A program made the position numbers and the translations under genes. Source: Paenibacillus xylanexedens (GTDB lineage: Bacteria > Bacillota > Bacilli > Paenibacillales > Paenibacillaceae). Taken from it: a stretch of DNA of 64,000 nt. Positions 24,845 through 35,300 of the stretch are shown in pieces (the first letter of the stretch is position 1; each line of letters opens with the position of its first letter). The notes beneath the pieces were generated by a model. The model was not told where the DNA came from. It ran no database searches and worked only from the letters and a program-made list of their open reading frames with translations. Location: contig NZ_VEBF01000006.1 in NCBI RefSeq assembly GCF_007676705.1, positions 186,001-250,000 on the forward strand, read 5' to 3'.

Positions 24845-25240
24845 TTATTTGGCGTATGGATCATGTCCCTTGGCCATCATTGCTTCCTCAATTTCAGGGC
24901 TGATAACCAGGTTCTTGGTGACCTTCTTTTTGTAGTCGTACGAAATGCCAAAGCTCTGATCTTCATGATCTTTCACATGACCTTTCAGTCCAATCTGGGA
25001 AACTGCCATTTCCGGCAACAACTCTTTGCTTGTAATCACAACATCCAGTTCGAACTTCTGTTTGAAGTGCTGGATTACGGTTGCTTCAGCCTCTTGGTAT
25101 AGAGCTTCCTTCTCACTTGCATTCATGTTCTGACAACCCCCCAGAAATATAGTAAACACCATCATCAGTGTGAATAAACCCTTTGTCCATGTACGTTTAA
25201 TAACGCTCCCCCCTCTTGGTCCAAGCGCATGTAACCTCAA
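24845..25240 (-). CDS. Small lipoprotein, candidate immunity protein for the adjacent lipase
   Basis: The product has a lipoprotein signal (KRTWTKGLFTLMMVF core, lipobox LGGC) and a mature part of about 95 residues with the pattern 'IGLKGHVKDHEDQSFGI'. This resembles the small cystatin-like DUF1433 lipoproteins that include the TslA immunity protein TilA; that family call is by eye. The start is uncertain. TTG 25240 gives 131 aa, but a strong GAGGGGGGAG lies directly before ATT 25201, which would give a normal-length signal peptide starting IKRTW. It lies 16 nt upstream of the lipase gene on the same strand. Confidence 0.65.
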   Translation of the reverse strand: MRLHALGPRGGSVIKRTWTKGLFTLMMVFTIFLGGCQNMNASEKEALYQEAEATVIQHFKQKFELDVVITSKELLPEMAVSQIGLKGHVKDHEDQSFGISYDYKKKVTKNLVISPEIEEAMMAKGHDPYAK

Positions 25241-25485
25241 CGAGGCTTATGCCTTTCTCATGCTAGAACAGGGACATTCACCCTATGTGATACACACCCT
25301 ATTCATCTGTTATCTGCATCATAGTACAAAATCAACATGACCCACATCGGCTGACAGGATCGTTTTCATGTAACTTTCTTCCTATATGATTCAAATAGGA
25401 CACTTTGGTGTACATTACCCGCTATCCTGAATTTTGCATCATAATTGTATAAAAGTACTATGAAATTTCCCTTCCACGACAAAAA

Positions 25486-25522
25486 GAGCCTGCTCTTCGA
25501 AAGAGCGGCCCTCCTTTTTACC
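25486..25522 (-). terminator. Rho-independent terminator of the DUF445 gene
   Basis: GAGCCTGCTCTT pairs with AAGAGCGGCCCTC around a TTCG-type loop, and a T run follows on the minus strand. The 25241-25485 stretch shows no coding signal. Confidence 0.75.
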
Positions 25523-25533
25523 ATGTTGAACTG

Positions 25534-26790
25534 TTATGCCAATGCCATCTGCAGCGCAGTCAGCGCAATCCCGATAACAAATCCGGTAACGGCTCCGTTG
25601 ATCCGAATCCATTGCAGATCCTGTCCAACCTTATCTTCAATCATCGAAACCAAAGTAGCATTGTCCATTTTGTCCACATTTTCACGTACCAGTTTACCAA
25701 TTTTGGAATGGTTTTTCTCCAGTAGTGTAGTGACACCCTCCACAATCTTGGCGTTCATGCTTGTCATCAATTCATGATCTGCACGTAAGTCAGATAATAC
25801 CCGTTCAATGGCTGGCAGTGCATACGTATCTACATACTGTCCGTCTTCCATCGCGGCGAGCGCCTTATCTCTCATTTCAGTGAGCTTGTTTAGCACAGTC
25901 TCCTCCGCGTTCCAGCCCTCAAGCATGTTGTTCTTCCAGCTATTCATGCCCTCTTGCACACCTTCGCTCATGGCAATGCGCACCGTCTGGGTACGTACCA
26001 TATCAAGCACCTTGTACCTCAGAGCACTGCCTTCACGCTTCATATCCTCTACCCGGTCGAAGAGATATCCTTGCAAAATACCACCCAGACGCTCCTCGTT
26101 CATATAACCCAGGAACGCATTCATCGCAAATTGCATTAATCCGTTCATCTGTATGCCGCTAATGGCTTTCATGCCGCTTTCACCCAAAAACATAATCGTC
26201 TCGGGTTTAACCAGCCACTCCTCGGCTTGCTTCAATCCGTAGTCCAGCGCTTTCGCGTCATAACCTCGCTCTGTCATCTGGTGAGCAGCCCGTTCCAGAA
26301 TCGGGCCCAGATCGAAGGCACCAGCCTGTGACTTGATCTCACCCGCTACGAGCGGAGCAATCTGCTCTAATGGCAGACCCGCCAGAATTCGTTTGCAGAG
26401 CGTATCAATCATGGTCTTGATCCCGTCACTGTGAAGCTCACGTGTCAACGTATCGAGCACCGTCTCTGCTGCTTTGAAATCTGCGATCTTCTCGGTGATG
26501 CTTTCTTTGTTGAGCAAATTATTCTCTACTGCGGAGACCAGACCTTCCGTCATTTTATCGCGATTTTTCGGCAGCAATGCCGTGTGTGGAATAGGAATGC
26601 CGAGCGGGTGACGGAATAGTGCCGTAACTGCGAACCAGTCCGCAAGTCCACCCACAAGTCCCGCTTCAAACGATCCTACCAGCAACTTCCCTACAGGAAC
26701 GCCCTGGAACGGTAATGATGCAGCAAATCCCACACCCATCACCACGAGAGACCAGGCTGCAGCTTTTTTGGTTTGTTTAGGTTTAGCCAT
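25534..26790 (-). CDS. DUF445-family membrane protein
   Basis: At 418 aa it has the N-terminal TM pair with the family motif 'GSFEAGLVGGLADWFAVTALFRHPLGIPIPHTA', a long helical middle (about 80-380) and a C-terminal TM helix (GAVTGFVIGIALTALQMAL). This is the normal length for DUF445 (YheB/YjiN-like) proteins, whose function is unknown. AAAGGAG lies 9-10 nt before the ATG at 26790. Single-gene unit with its own terminator. Confidence 0.9.
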   Translation of the reverse strand: MAKPKQTKKAAAWSLVVMGVGFAASLPFQGVPVGKLLVGSFEAGLVGGLADWFAVTALFRHPLGIPIPHTALLPKNRDKMTEGLVSAVENNLLNKESITEKIADFKAAETVLDTLTRELHSDGIKTMIDTLCKRILAGLPLEQIAPLVAGEIKSQAGAFDLGPILERAAHQMTERGYDAKALDYGLKQAEEWLVKPETIMFLGESGMKAISGIQMNGLMQFAMNAFLGYMNEERLGGILQGYLFDRVEDMKREGSALRYKVLDMVRTQTVRIAMSEGVQEGMNSWKNNMLEGWNAEETVLNKLTEMRDKALAAMEDGQYVDTYALPAIERVLSDLRADHELMTSMNAKIVEGVTTLLEKNHSKIGKLVRENVDKMDNATLVSMIEDKVGQDLQWIRINGAVTGFVIGIALTALQMALA

Positions 26791-26970
26791 TGTAATCTTG
26801 CTCCTTTATGATTAAATCGCACGGCCCGGAATAGTCCGATTCCGCACTTCGTCTGTTCTTATGTAAAACTCTCCACTAGCGAAGTCTTAACTTCCATATT
26901 TCGTATACTTCATCTTATCACCCACAAGCGTCAAAACCAAACCTCTATCTAACGACCATATGATAAAATT

Positions 26971-27002
26971 AAAAAACCCCTCTAAATAAAACAGAAGGGT
27001 TA
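26971..27002 (-). terminator. Rho-independent terminator of the epimerase gene
   Basis: AACCCCTCT (26975-26983) and AGAAGGGTT pair with a 9-nt loop; a T run follows on the minus strand. Confidence 0.8.
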
Positions 27003-27019
27003 AGCAATAAATTAACATG

Positions 27020-28003
27020 TTATTTTGTATGAGTCCGATTTTCAAACCATTCCATTGTTTCTAAAATAGCATCTTCATGTGAAGTTACATTCTTATTAAA
27101 CCTTCTCTCATATTTTTTCGTATCTACAATAAAAGGCTCTTCATGCAAATAAAGCATCTCTTTTATTTCCCTCATATCGGCATTAAAAAGGGACATCAAG
27201 TTGACAAATAACTTAGGTGCTACACGAAATTTAGGCTCCTGATTTTTCAATCTATAAATGCGCGTGATGATGTCCCTGGTAGTCGTTGTTTCTGCACTTG
27301 GGATATGCCAGATCTGGCCATAAGCCTCATCATCCTCTCCCAACTCAACAAGACCCTTAGCAAAATCCTTAATATAGATATAGGCATGTGGTACATCTAT
27401 ATTGCCCAGAACTTCGGAAGGTTTTCCTTCAAGGACAGCTCCAAAAACACGTTCGCCCAAAGTAGAATCCAGTACGCCTGGACCATAAAAATCCGGTGCT
27501 CTGCCAATCACAGCTCTCACTTTACCTTTTTTATGCGCGTCCATTAATGTCTCCGCCATTTTGGCGCGGGTCAAACCCTTACGTCCAGTGGCTAGGTTAG
27601 GTAGACTTTCAGATACTTTTAAATGTGTTCGCCCGTACATATACAAGTTGTCCGCGTATACGATTTTGGCATTTTCACCTTGAGCTACTTGTATAATCCC
27701 ATCCATAATTGGAGGAAACTTATCTGGCCACTCTGTATAGGGAGCCTTGGCACAGTTATAAATAACCGAAGCACCCGAGCAGGCTCTCCTAAACTCTGAT
27801 TCGTTTGTTGCATCTCCTCTAACTACTTCTACGCTAGTCGCTGTGTTTATCTTGCCACTACGGTTAACCATACGCACTTTTTTGTTTTTTAATAATAATT
27901 GCTCCATGACTGCTATTCCCAATGGTCCTGTGCCAACCACAACATGCAATTCATTGTTTTCCGTTATAAACAACTCCTCTGGCTCACAATTATGTATACA
28001 CAT
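27020..28003 (-). CDS. NAD-dependent epimerase/dehydratase-like (extended SDR) protein
   Basis: At 327 aa it has a Rossmann motif VVGTGPLGIAV near residue 22 (a variant GxGxxG), then 'VRGDATNESEFRRACSGASVIYNCA' and 'GRTHLKVSESLPNL', typical of atypical/extended SDRs. The catalytic YxxxK is not clear in the usual place, so catalysis is uncertain. I see no good SD before ATG 28003. The gene is AT-richer than the flanking housekeeping genes and follows the biosynthetic operon on the same strand, but a terminator (28104-28138) separates them. It may or may not belong to the pathway. Confidence 0.75.
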   Translation of the reverse strand: MCIHNCEPEELFITENNELHVVVGTGPLGIAVMEQLLLKNKKVRMVNRSGKINTATSVEVVRGDATNESEFRRACSGASVIYNCAKAPYTEWPDKFPPIMDGIIQVAQGENAKIVYADNLYMYGRTHLKVSESLPNLATGRKGLTRAKMAETLMDAHKKGKVRAVIGRAPDFYGPGVLDSTLGERVFGAVLEGKPSEVLGNIDVPHAYIYIKDFAKGLVELGEDDEAYGQIWHIPSAETTTTRDIITRIYRLKNQEPKFRVAPKLFVNLMSLFNADMREIKEMLYLHEEPFIVDTKKYERRFNKNVTSHEDAILETMEWFENRTHTK

Positions 28004-28103
28004 TATAAATTATATACATTGCTCGCACTTAAGTAAATATATTGAAAGTGTTACAACTACATACTATTCACCTGTTTACGGAATTCTCAGACGCGGAATT
28101 TTC

Positions 28104-28138
28104 AAAAAAACTCGCCCATTTTTTTATTTTTGAGCGAG
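28104..28138 (-). terminator. Rho-independent terminator of the PKS-NRPS operon
   Basis: CTCGCCC (28111-28117) pairs with GAGCGAG (28132-28138), followed on the minus strand by seven T. It marks the end of the operon after the 2TM gene. Confidence 0.8.
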
Positions 28139-28155
28139 CCCTGATATAGCATTAA

Positions 28156-28425
28156 TTATTTTTTATTCATGTACTTGTCGATCTTTTTCTTTTCCCATTC
28201 AGCACCAAACATGGATCCACCGCCCCATACGGTAAAACCATGTGCTATAACTCCGATTCCCCAACCTAACAAAGTATATATAAACCAAATACTTTCCGGG
28301 TAAAATACTAAGTTGTATATAATCAAACCAACATTCACAAGAATATAGACAACTAGATGAATATAAAAATCCTTAAGAGCCTTAACTTTTTTTAGTGCCT
28401 GTTCATACTCTTCATTATTTTCCAA
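28156..28425 (-). CDS. Small 2TM-domain membrane protein
   Basis: At 89 aa it has a charged helical N-terminus, two TM helices (about 21-42 and 47-66) and a C-terminal basic tail ending KYMNKK. The motif 'LYNLVFYPESIWFIYTLLGWGIGVIAHG' spacing (YP..W....GWGiGl..H) is that of the 2TM domain family. The start is TTG 28425 because AAGGTGG lies 8 nt upstream; an in-frame GTG at 28437 overlaps that SD. Last gene of the PKS-NRPS-TE-RND operon. Its role there is unknown. Confidence 0.75.
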   Translation of the reverse strand: MENNEEYEQALKKVKALKDFYIHLVVYILVNVGLIIYNLVFYPESIWFIYTLLGWGIGVIAHGFTVWGGGSMFGAEWEKKKIDKYMNKK

Positions 28426-28493
28426 GACTATTCCCACCTTCTTCGTTTTTTTGAATCTTATTTACTGAAATGCTAAATACTCATATTCATAGG

Positions 28494-31400
28494 TTACTTA
28501 TTTTCATTTCGTACTTTTCGATAATGGAATACCTCATAGAGGGTTGGAATAATGAACAATGTAAGAACGGTTGATGTAATCAATCCACCAATGACAACAA
28601 CTGCTAGTCCCTTGGAAACCAGTGAGCCACCTTCACCTACGCCCACTACAAGTGGTAGTAACGCTGCGATTGTAGTGACTGTGGTAATGATTATCGGGCG
28701 AACTCGTACTTTACTCGAATTAATTAAGGATTCACGGATCGTAGAACCTGACATACGCTCTTGTTGTACTCGATCCACCAGTACAATTGCGTTAGTTACA
28801 ACAATCCCAATTAGCATTAACAAACCAATTAAGCTAGCTATAGAAATTGGCTGTCCTGCTAATACGGTACCAAGAATTGCTCCCGTAAATGCCAAAGGGA
28901 ATGAGAACAAAATCGTGAACGGAATTTTCCCGCCGCCAAATGTCACAACCATAGCCATATAAACAAGTCCAACAGCAATAATAATGGCGAGTACCATGTC
29001 TGTAATCATTTCTTCAACCTGTTTACTACTTCCTCCTTGGACAAGATCTACACCATCCGGAAATTGAATCGAGTTTAACTTTTCTTTGATCTCTGCATTT
29101 ACAGCACTGCTATTTTCTCCAGTTATTTGACCTGTAATTACAGAAAACTGCTCTTCATTTTGGTATTGAATTAATCCTAAATGCTCTACTTCAGTAATAT
29201 CAGCAATATCCTTTGCTGTAATCCACTGACCAATAGGTGACAAAATAGGGAGATTTCTAAGTTCATTTATGGAATAATTCTTTTTATCATACTGTACTAC
29301 AATATTAGAAGCATTTTGTTGATTTCCCAATTTACCCACTTCATTTTGAGAAAACATCGGATTAATTAATTCCCAAGCCTGTCCGGTTGTGAGTCCATAT
29401 TTCAAAGCATCCTCTGCTCGAACATTAATGTCCACTGCTTTGGTGTAATCCGAGATACTACCTGCAATATTTGTTGTTCCTTCAATTTTTTCCAACGAAG
29501 CAATCACTTGTTCAGTAGAGACTTTGATGTCTTTTAAATCTGTTCCGTTGATTACGATTGAAATATCAGGTCCTTGTGGTCCATCAGTAATCTCTCTGAT
29601 CTCTAGATTATTTCCATCCATATAATCTTTTAATTGATCTTTCGTTTTAGTAATAAAACTCTGAATATCTGTATCATTTTGTAACGCAATAAACCACTCA
29701 GCTTTATTACCAGTGCTGGCCAAGTAAGTATTAGGATCAAGTTCACCTGGAAGTGAACCAGAGGTTACAACTGCTTTTTTTACGTCCGATGATTGATTAA
29801 TCAAACTATCGATCTCCTGTGCTTTTGAGTCTACCTCAGCAAGACTCACACCTTTGGGAAGGTTATACACCAACTTAATATATTTACCGCTTTTCTGAGG
29901 GAAAAACGTGATTTCTGTCAATCGAACCAAAGGAATACTAAGCAAAATAAACACTAGTGCCCCGATAAGCACTGTTTTTTTGTGCGTAATAAACCAATTT
30001 AGAGATTTTACATAACTTTTAATAAGAACTCCCTCTTCTTTAAGTGGCTCCACCTTAGAGTTTCGAAGAAGTACATAACTAAGCATAGGCACAACAGTAA
30101 GTGAGACTAACAATGATGCAACCAGAGCCACAATAACACTTAGGGAAAACGGCGCAAATATCTTACCGATATATCCGCTAACCACACTTAGGGGCAAGAA
30201 AACAGCAACTGTGGTAACGGTCGAGGCAGTTACAGCTTTGCCAACTTCCCTCGTAGCTTCAACAACCAAGTCCTTAGTTAATTTCTCATTTCTAGATCTT
30301 CTTATAATATTTTCAATCACAACAATGCTATCATCAACTACCCTGCCAATGGCAACCGTTATTCCACCAAGAGTCAATACATTCATTGTAATATCTGTGA
30401 AGTATTTCAAAAATGCCAAGGTGATCAGGATTGACAATGGAATAGATACGATCGCAATTAATGTAGCTCTCGCATTTCTTAGAAAGATAAATATAAATAA
30501 AGAAGCAAATATAGCTGCAAGTATGGCTTCGCGAGTTAGACCTCCAACTGATTCTCTTACATCCGTTGCACTGTCATAGATTATTTCCATTTTAATTTTA
30601 CTTGGATCAATATCTTGGACAATATTCTGAATTTTATCAGATATTTCCACAACATTTGCATTTGCATCCTTCATAACGTGTATGAGGCTACCCATTGTCC
30701 CGCCCTGTCTAGTGATTGTATCTTGTTGAGCAAAACCTTCACTTATAACAGCTACGTCACTAAGCGTCAATTGCTCTACAGGATTGAGTACAAATTTTTT
30801 CAAATCATCGATGGTTTCAATGTTTCCACTGATTTGAATTTCAGTAGAAGTATCATTTAGCGTTATCGTTCCAAATGGTATCGTTGTATTCGTTGCCCTC
30901 AGTAACTGAATAACTTGTTGAGGAGCAATTTTATTAGCCTCCAACTTAGTTGGATCAAGCTTTACATAAATACTTTTGGAGGCAAGTCCATAAACTTTTA
31001 ATTCACTTATACCCCCAACATTCTCTAGCTTAGGCATTAATTCAGTGGCTATAGCTTGTTGAAATTCACTATCCTCAACCTCACCTTGTTTACTAAGGGA
31101 TAGATACATTATGGGCTTATCGTCTATCGTGAATTTACTGGTTTGAGGTTTCTCTGCACCCGCTGGAAGAGTAACTCCCCCTAATGCTTCCTCAACCTCC
31201 TTCAACTTTTCATTCATATCCTCTTTAAAACCAAATTCCATAGTTATATCGGAAAAATTTGCTGCAGAAGTGGACTGGGAAACCTTGATTCCTTCAACGT
31301 TTTTTAAGGCGCGATTGATGGGCACTGTGATTTCATTTTGTACCTCTTGCGAAGATGCCCCGCCGTACACTGTAGTAACGTGTAAGTAAGGTATCTCTAC

Positions 31401-31520
31401 ATATGGTAGTGATTCCTGTTTGTAGCGAGGCACGGAATAAATACCGGCAACAACTACCAAAACGATTACAATACAAATAGCAACTGGATTATTGACACTA
31501 AATCTCGAAAGAAAAGACAT
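28494..31520 (-). CDS. RND (AcrB/HAE1-type) efflux transporter, SwrC-like
   Basis: At 1008 aa it has the 12-TM RND layout: TM1 at about 11-30, a large porter loop, TM2-6 with the proton-relay Asp pair in GRVVDDSIVVIENI, a second loop, and TM8-12 with 'LIGIVVTNAIVLVDRV'. Family length is normal. SD GAGGAG lies 9 nt before the ATG. It is 17 nt after the thioesterase stop, so it is in the biosynthetic operon and probably exports the product. In B. subtilis the related SwrC (YerP) gives self-resistance to surfactin, which supports that idea. No separate membrane-fusion partner gene is adjacent. Confidence 0.92.
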   Translation of the reverse strand: MSFLSRFSVNNPVAICIVIVLVVVAGIYSVPRYKQESLPYVEIPYLHVTTVYGGASSQEVQNEITVPINRALKNVEGIKVSQSTSAANFSDITMEFGFKEDMNEKLKEVEEALGGVTLPAGAEKPQTSKFTIDDKPIMYLSLSKQGEVEDSEFQQAIATELMPKLENVGGISELKVYGLASKSIYVKLDPTKLEANKIAPQQVIQLLRATNTTIPFGTITLNDTSTEIQISGNIETIDDLKKFVLNPVEQLTLSDVAVISEGFAQQDTITRQGGTMGSLIHVMKDANANVVEISDKIQNIVQDIDPSKIKMEIIYDSATDVRESVGGLTREAILAAIFASLFIFIFLRNARATLIAIVSIPLSILITLAFLKYFTDITMNVLTLGGITVAIGRVVDDSIVVIENIIRRSRNEKLTKDLVVEATREVGKAVTASTVTTVAVFLPLSVVSGYIGKIFAPFSLSVIVALVASLLVSLTVVPMLSYVLLRNSKVEPLKEEGVLIKSYVKSLNWFITHKKTVLIGALVFILLSIPLVRLTEITFFPQKSGKYIKLVYNLPKGVSLAEVDSKAQEIDSLINQSSDVKKAVVTSGSLPGELDPNTYLASTGNKAEWFIALQNDTDIQSFITKTKDQLKDYMDGNNLEIREITDGPQGPDISIVINGTDLKDIKVSTEQVIASLEKIEGTTNIAGSISDYTKAVDINVRAEDALKYGLTTGQAWELINPMFSQNEVGKLGNQQNASNIVVQYDKKNYSINELRNLPILSPIGQWITAKDIADITEVEHLGLIQYQNEEQFSVITGQITGENSSAVNAEIKEKLNSIQFPDGVDLVQGGSSKQVEEMITDMVLAIIIAVGLVYMAMVVTFGGGKIPFTILFSFPLAFTGAILGTVLAGQPISIASLIGLLMLIGIVVTNAIVLVDRVQQERMSGSTIRESLINSSKVRVRPIIITTVTTIAALLPLVVGVGEGGSLVSKGLAVVVIGGLITSTVLTLFIIPTLYEVFHYRKVRNENK

Positions 31521-31537
31521 ACGCTCTACTCCTCTTA

Positions 31538-32329
31538 TTACGATTGTTTGACACTAGACAATATAATTTTCCTCATTGCCTTGTATATCTCAGGAACAAG
31601 CAACTCTTCTGAGCTATGTATAAAAAAGTGATCGCCTGGCAGTAGCTTCATTTGAAAGTCGGACATCGTATGTCGCTCCCATGCTTTAATACTATCTTCG
31701 CTGATCTCAGGATCTCTAGTCCCGCCAAAAGCATGTATAGGGATATTTAATATGGGGTGTTCTTGATAGAAATAACATTCACAAAGTTCAAGATCTGCCT
31801 TAATCGTTGGCAAAGAAAGTTTAACAAGTTCAGGCTCTTCAAAGAACCAGTCAGGAGTGCCGTTCAGTTCTTTTAATCTCAACATCAATTCGGCATCGGG
31901 CAAATTATAATATATGGAATTATCCTTCCTAGGTAGATAGGGTGCACGATGAGCAGAAACAAACAGCGCCTCTGGTTCCATTTGATAATGTTTCTTTAGA
32001 TATTGTGTGAACTCGAAGGTCAACAACGCACCCATACTATGACCAAAAAACACAAACGGTACGTCCCCCGAAAATTCCAGGAAATCTTTACTTAACCCAT
32101 CCATAATTAGCGGAATTGAAGAAATAGGTTGCTCCGAAAAACGATTCCCTCTACCAGGAAGCTGGATACAACAAACCTCAATATCTTCCGGAAAATAATC
32201 CCCCCACTCTTTGTAAGCAAGGGCGTTTCCCCCGGCGTAGGGGAAACAAAAAATGCGAAGCCTGGGCGTTATTACAGGATGAAAGCTTACAATCCATGAA
32301 TTATATTTGATCATAGAAATTTGATTCAA
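31538..32329 (-). CDS. Stand-alone thioesterase (type II, GrsT/SrfD-like)
   Basis: At 263 aa it is an alpha/beta-hydrolase with N-terminal FCFPYAGG, nucleophile motif FGHSMGALL and catalytic His in LPGDHFFI, the type II TE pattern. The start is TTG 32329, overlapping the NRPS stop (TTGA), with AAGGAG 10 nt upstream. Type II TEs usually clear mis-acylated carrier proteins. The NRPS has no integrated TE domain, so this enzyme may be the releasing TE here. Confidence 0.9.
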   Translation of the reverse strand: MNQISMIKYNSWIVSFHPVITPRLRIFCFPYAGGNALAYKEWGDYFPEDIEVCCIQLPGRGNRFSEQPISSIPLIMDGLSKDFLEFSGDVPFVFFGHSMGALLTFEFTQYLKKHYQMEPEALFVSAHRAPYLPRKDNSIYYNLPDAELMLRLKELNGTPDWFFEEPELVKLSLPTIKADLELCECYFYQEHPILNIPIHAFGGTRDPEISEDSIKAWERHTMSDFQMKLLPGDHFFIHSSEELLVPEIYKAMRKIILSSVKQS

Positions 32330-35300
32330 GAATTAGCAACTCCTTCATTAGCAAATTCAACTAGTTTATTATTTTCAATTCCATAATTCTGATTTAAACA
32401 TACAGCAAGCTTCTCTATTGTCGGGTTTTGCAATAACTCTCCCATAAGTAGATCAACCTTGTAATACTTACGTAACTCCGTCAACAACTCTACTAGTTGT
32501 AGAGAGTCCCCTCCTAATTCATAAAATGTATCTCCTACACCTGGAAGAGCGATTTGGAGTATACCTGATATTATTACAGCGATGCTGTTCTCTAATTCTG
32601 TTGAAGGAGCCTGATAATTATTGACTATATGCAACGTCCAATCTATATCCCTTCTTAGTAAATCGTGATCAACCTTGTTGTTAGCAGTAAGCGGATAAGA
32701 TTCAACCCTTACAAAGGCTACAGGAATCATATAATTAGGCAATTTCAAAGCTAAAAAGCTCCTTAATTCATTATTCATATCTTTTGAATATTCAGATGCT
32801 TTATAGTATGCTACCAATTTCTGATAAGCCTTTGGCTCGCCCACCGACAATACAACTGCCTCTTCTATTAAAGGATGTTTGAGAAGCTCGTGACATATCT
32901 CATTTGGATGTATACGATAACCCTGAATTTTCAACTGCATATCTATTCTACCTAGAAATTCAATATTTCCATCTGGTAGGTATCTGCCTAAATCTCCAGT
33001 TCGATAGATATATTCGTTACCGTGATAAAGGAAACTTGACTTTGTATCGTCCTCATTCTTCATGTATCCTTTAGCCAAACCAACTCCTCCGATGTAGATT
33101 TGTCCAGTCACCCAATCAGGACAGGGCTCTAGTGATTCATTCAGCACATAAACCTTTTGTCCTGAGAGGGCCTTCCCGTAGGGTATGCTTTTCCAGTTTG
33201 AATTTACTTCGTGAATTTGGTAGAAGATCGACCATATCGAAGCTTCCGTCGCCCCCCCCAAACTGACAATATCTTTTACTTCTGATACAGATCTAATTCG
33301 GCTCGGCAAAGATAGAGGAATCCAATCGCCGCTGAGCAACGTTAAGCGAAGGGTCTTTGACTTTTTACTGTGCATTTTCAAATACTCCACATACATACTC
33401 ATCAGTGCAGGCACAGAGTTCCAAATTGATACTTTGTTTTCTTTGATGATATCTTCCCAATGTGATGGTTCTAGTGATCTATTATGATCTGGAATAACGA
33501 TTGTAGCCCCTGCAGCCAAGCTCCCAAAAATATCGTATACTGAAAGATCAAAGTGAAATGCCGATAGAGCTAACACCTTATCGTTCTGATCTACACCAAA
33601 CCGTCTGTTGATATCCGTAATCGTATTAACAGCTCCTGCATGATCAATCATTACAGCTTTCGGTTTACCAGAAGTACCTGAGGTAAAGATCGTATAAGCC
33701 AGATCATCTGGACTCTGAATGGTTTCCAAGGGTTCATCGGACCAAACTTCTAGCGATTCTCTACCAATATCTAGCACAACAATATTGGTAAACATCGTTA
33801 ATTTGTTTGTTAATTCATTCAGCGTTAGGACATATTTTATTTCGGTGAATTCAAGTAATTGCTTCAATCGCTCTTCGGGAAGATCAGGATCAATCGGTAC
33901 ATATGCTGCACCTGATTGCAAAACTCCCAGCACACCTGCGACCTGTTCCCAACCCTTATTCATGAATATTGCCACCAGATGATTAGGTAGGATGTTATGC
34001 GAGCGCAGTTGTCTACCAATCTGATTAGATATTCTAAAAAGTTCGTCGTAGCTTAGTATGTTATTAACGCAAACAATTGCAGGATGGGTTGGTTGAATAC
34101 GCGCACTCTTATTAAATAATGTGTGCAACAGATCAGAAGGTTGCAAGGATTGCTCCAAATCAGATTCGCTTCTTCTTTCAAGTTGCTCTACAGGGACCAG
34201 CGGTATAATTTGTTGATCCCATATTTCATCGTTTTGCGCAAGCCGTTTCACTAACGACCAGAATACATGAAACATTTCTTGGATAAACCCTGGAGGGTAT
34301 AACTCCTCAACGACATCCCAATTGCAATAGAGCCCATTACGATCATCCCACACTCCGCAATCCAGCCAAACTTGCGAGGTTTGGGTTACACCAAGATTTT
34401 CTACCGGTTTGATAGGAAAAGGCATTTCTCTCTCGTCTGGGATCGGCACAACAAGGGCACTGGTAAATACCACGGGCATTTTAGCCTGAATACCTCCCCC
34501 ATTTATAGCATTCAATTCCCTAATTACGTCTACGCCGCTGATGTAATTATTTTCGAGATCATTCCACAAATTATTTTGAATTTGTCTAGCGCGATCAATG
34601 AAACTGGATGAGCTACTGTTTGTAACTGCCAACAAAATTACGGAAGTAAATTCTCCAACAACCTGATTAATTTGAGCATGGGAAGAATTTCGGTTCAAAA
34701 AAGTCAAGTTCAGTGAAAAATCAGGATTCCTGCTCCAATTCCGAATAACTTCTGCGAAGGCAGCCAACAAGATCCCTGTCGTTGTCACACCAATTTTCAT
34801 TGCTTTAGTTTTCAATCGAGTCCATGATTCAATATCTAGCCTTTCATGGTAACGGACAAATTTTGGTTGAATAATCTCCTTTGGATTTCGTGACAGAGGT
34901 AACTCCGGCGCCGGAGGCAACGTAGGGATTCGTTTTTTCCAGTATTCAAAAGCTTCCTTGTAATGCTTTGTTTTCTTAAAATCTTGTTGGGCCATCACAT
35001 AATCCCGGAACGAGATTTCTAAAGGGGCAAGTTCAGATTCATTCCCCTCATATATAGTCACTAGCTCTCGCATTAATATAACAAAGCTCCATACATCCCA
35101 CATTATGGCATCTGTACTAAAATGAATCTGTGACTTTTCTTCTTCCAACAAGGTAATTCGAATATCAAAAACAGGCCAATGATGAGGGTCTAGCATTTGA
35201 TGTGACATTTCTTGTCTCGTTACTTCAATTGCCTTTTTTACTTCGTTTTGTTTTTTCCCCCGAAGATCCGTAACGCGCACTGGGTAAAATGGAACTTCTG

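Noticed and set aside
27020..28003. Tailoring enzyme of the PKS-NRPS pathway
   Set aside because: It is AT-rich and on the same strand, but a clear terminator separates it from the operon, so membership is not supported.
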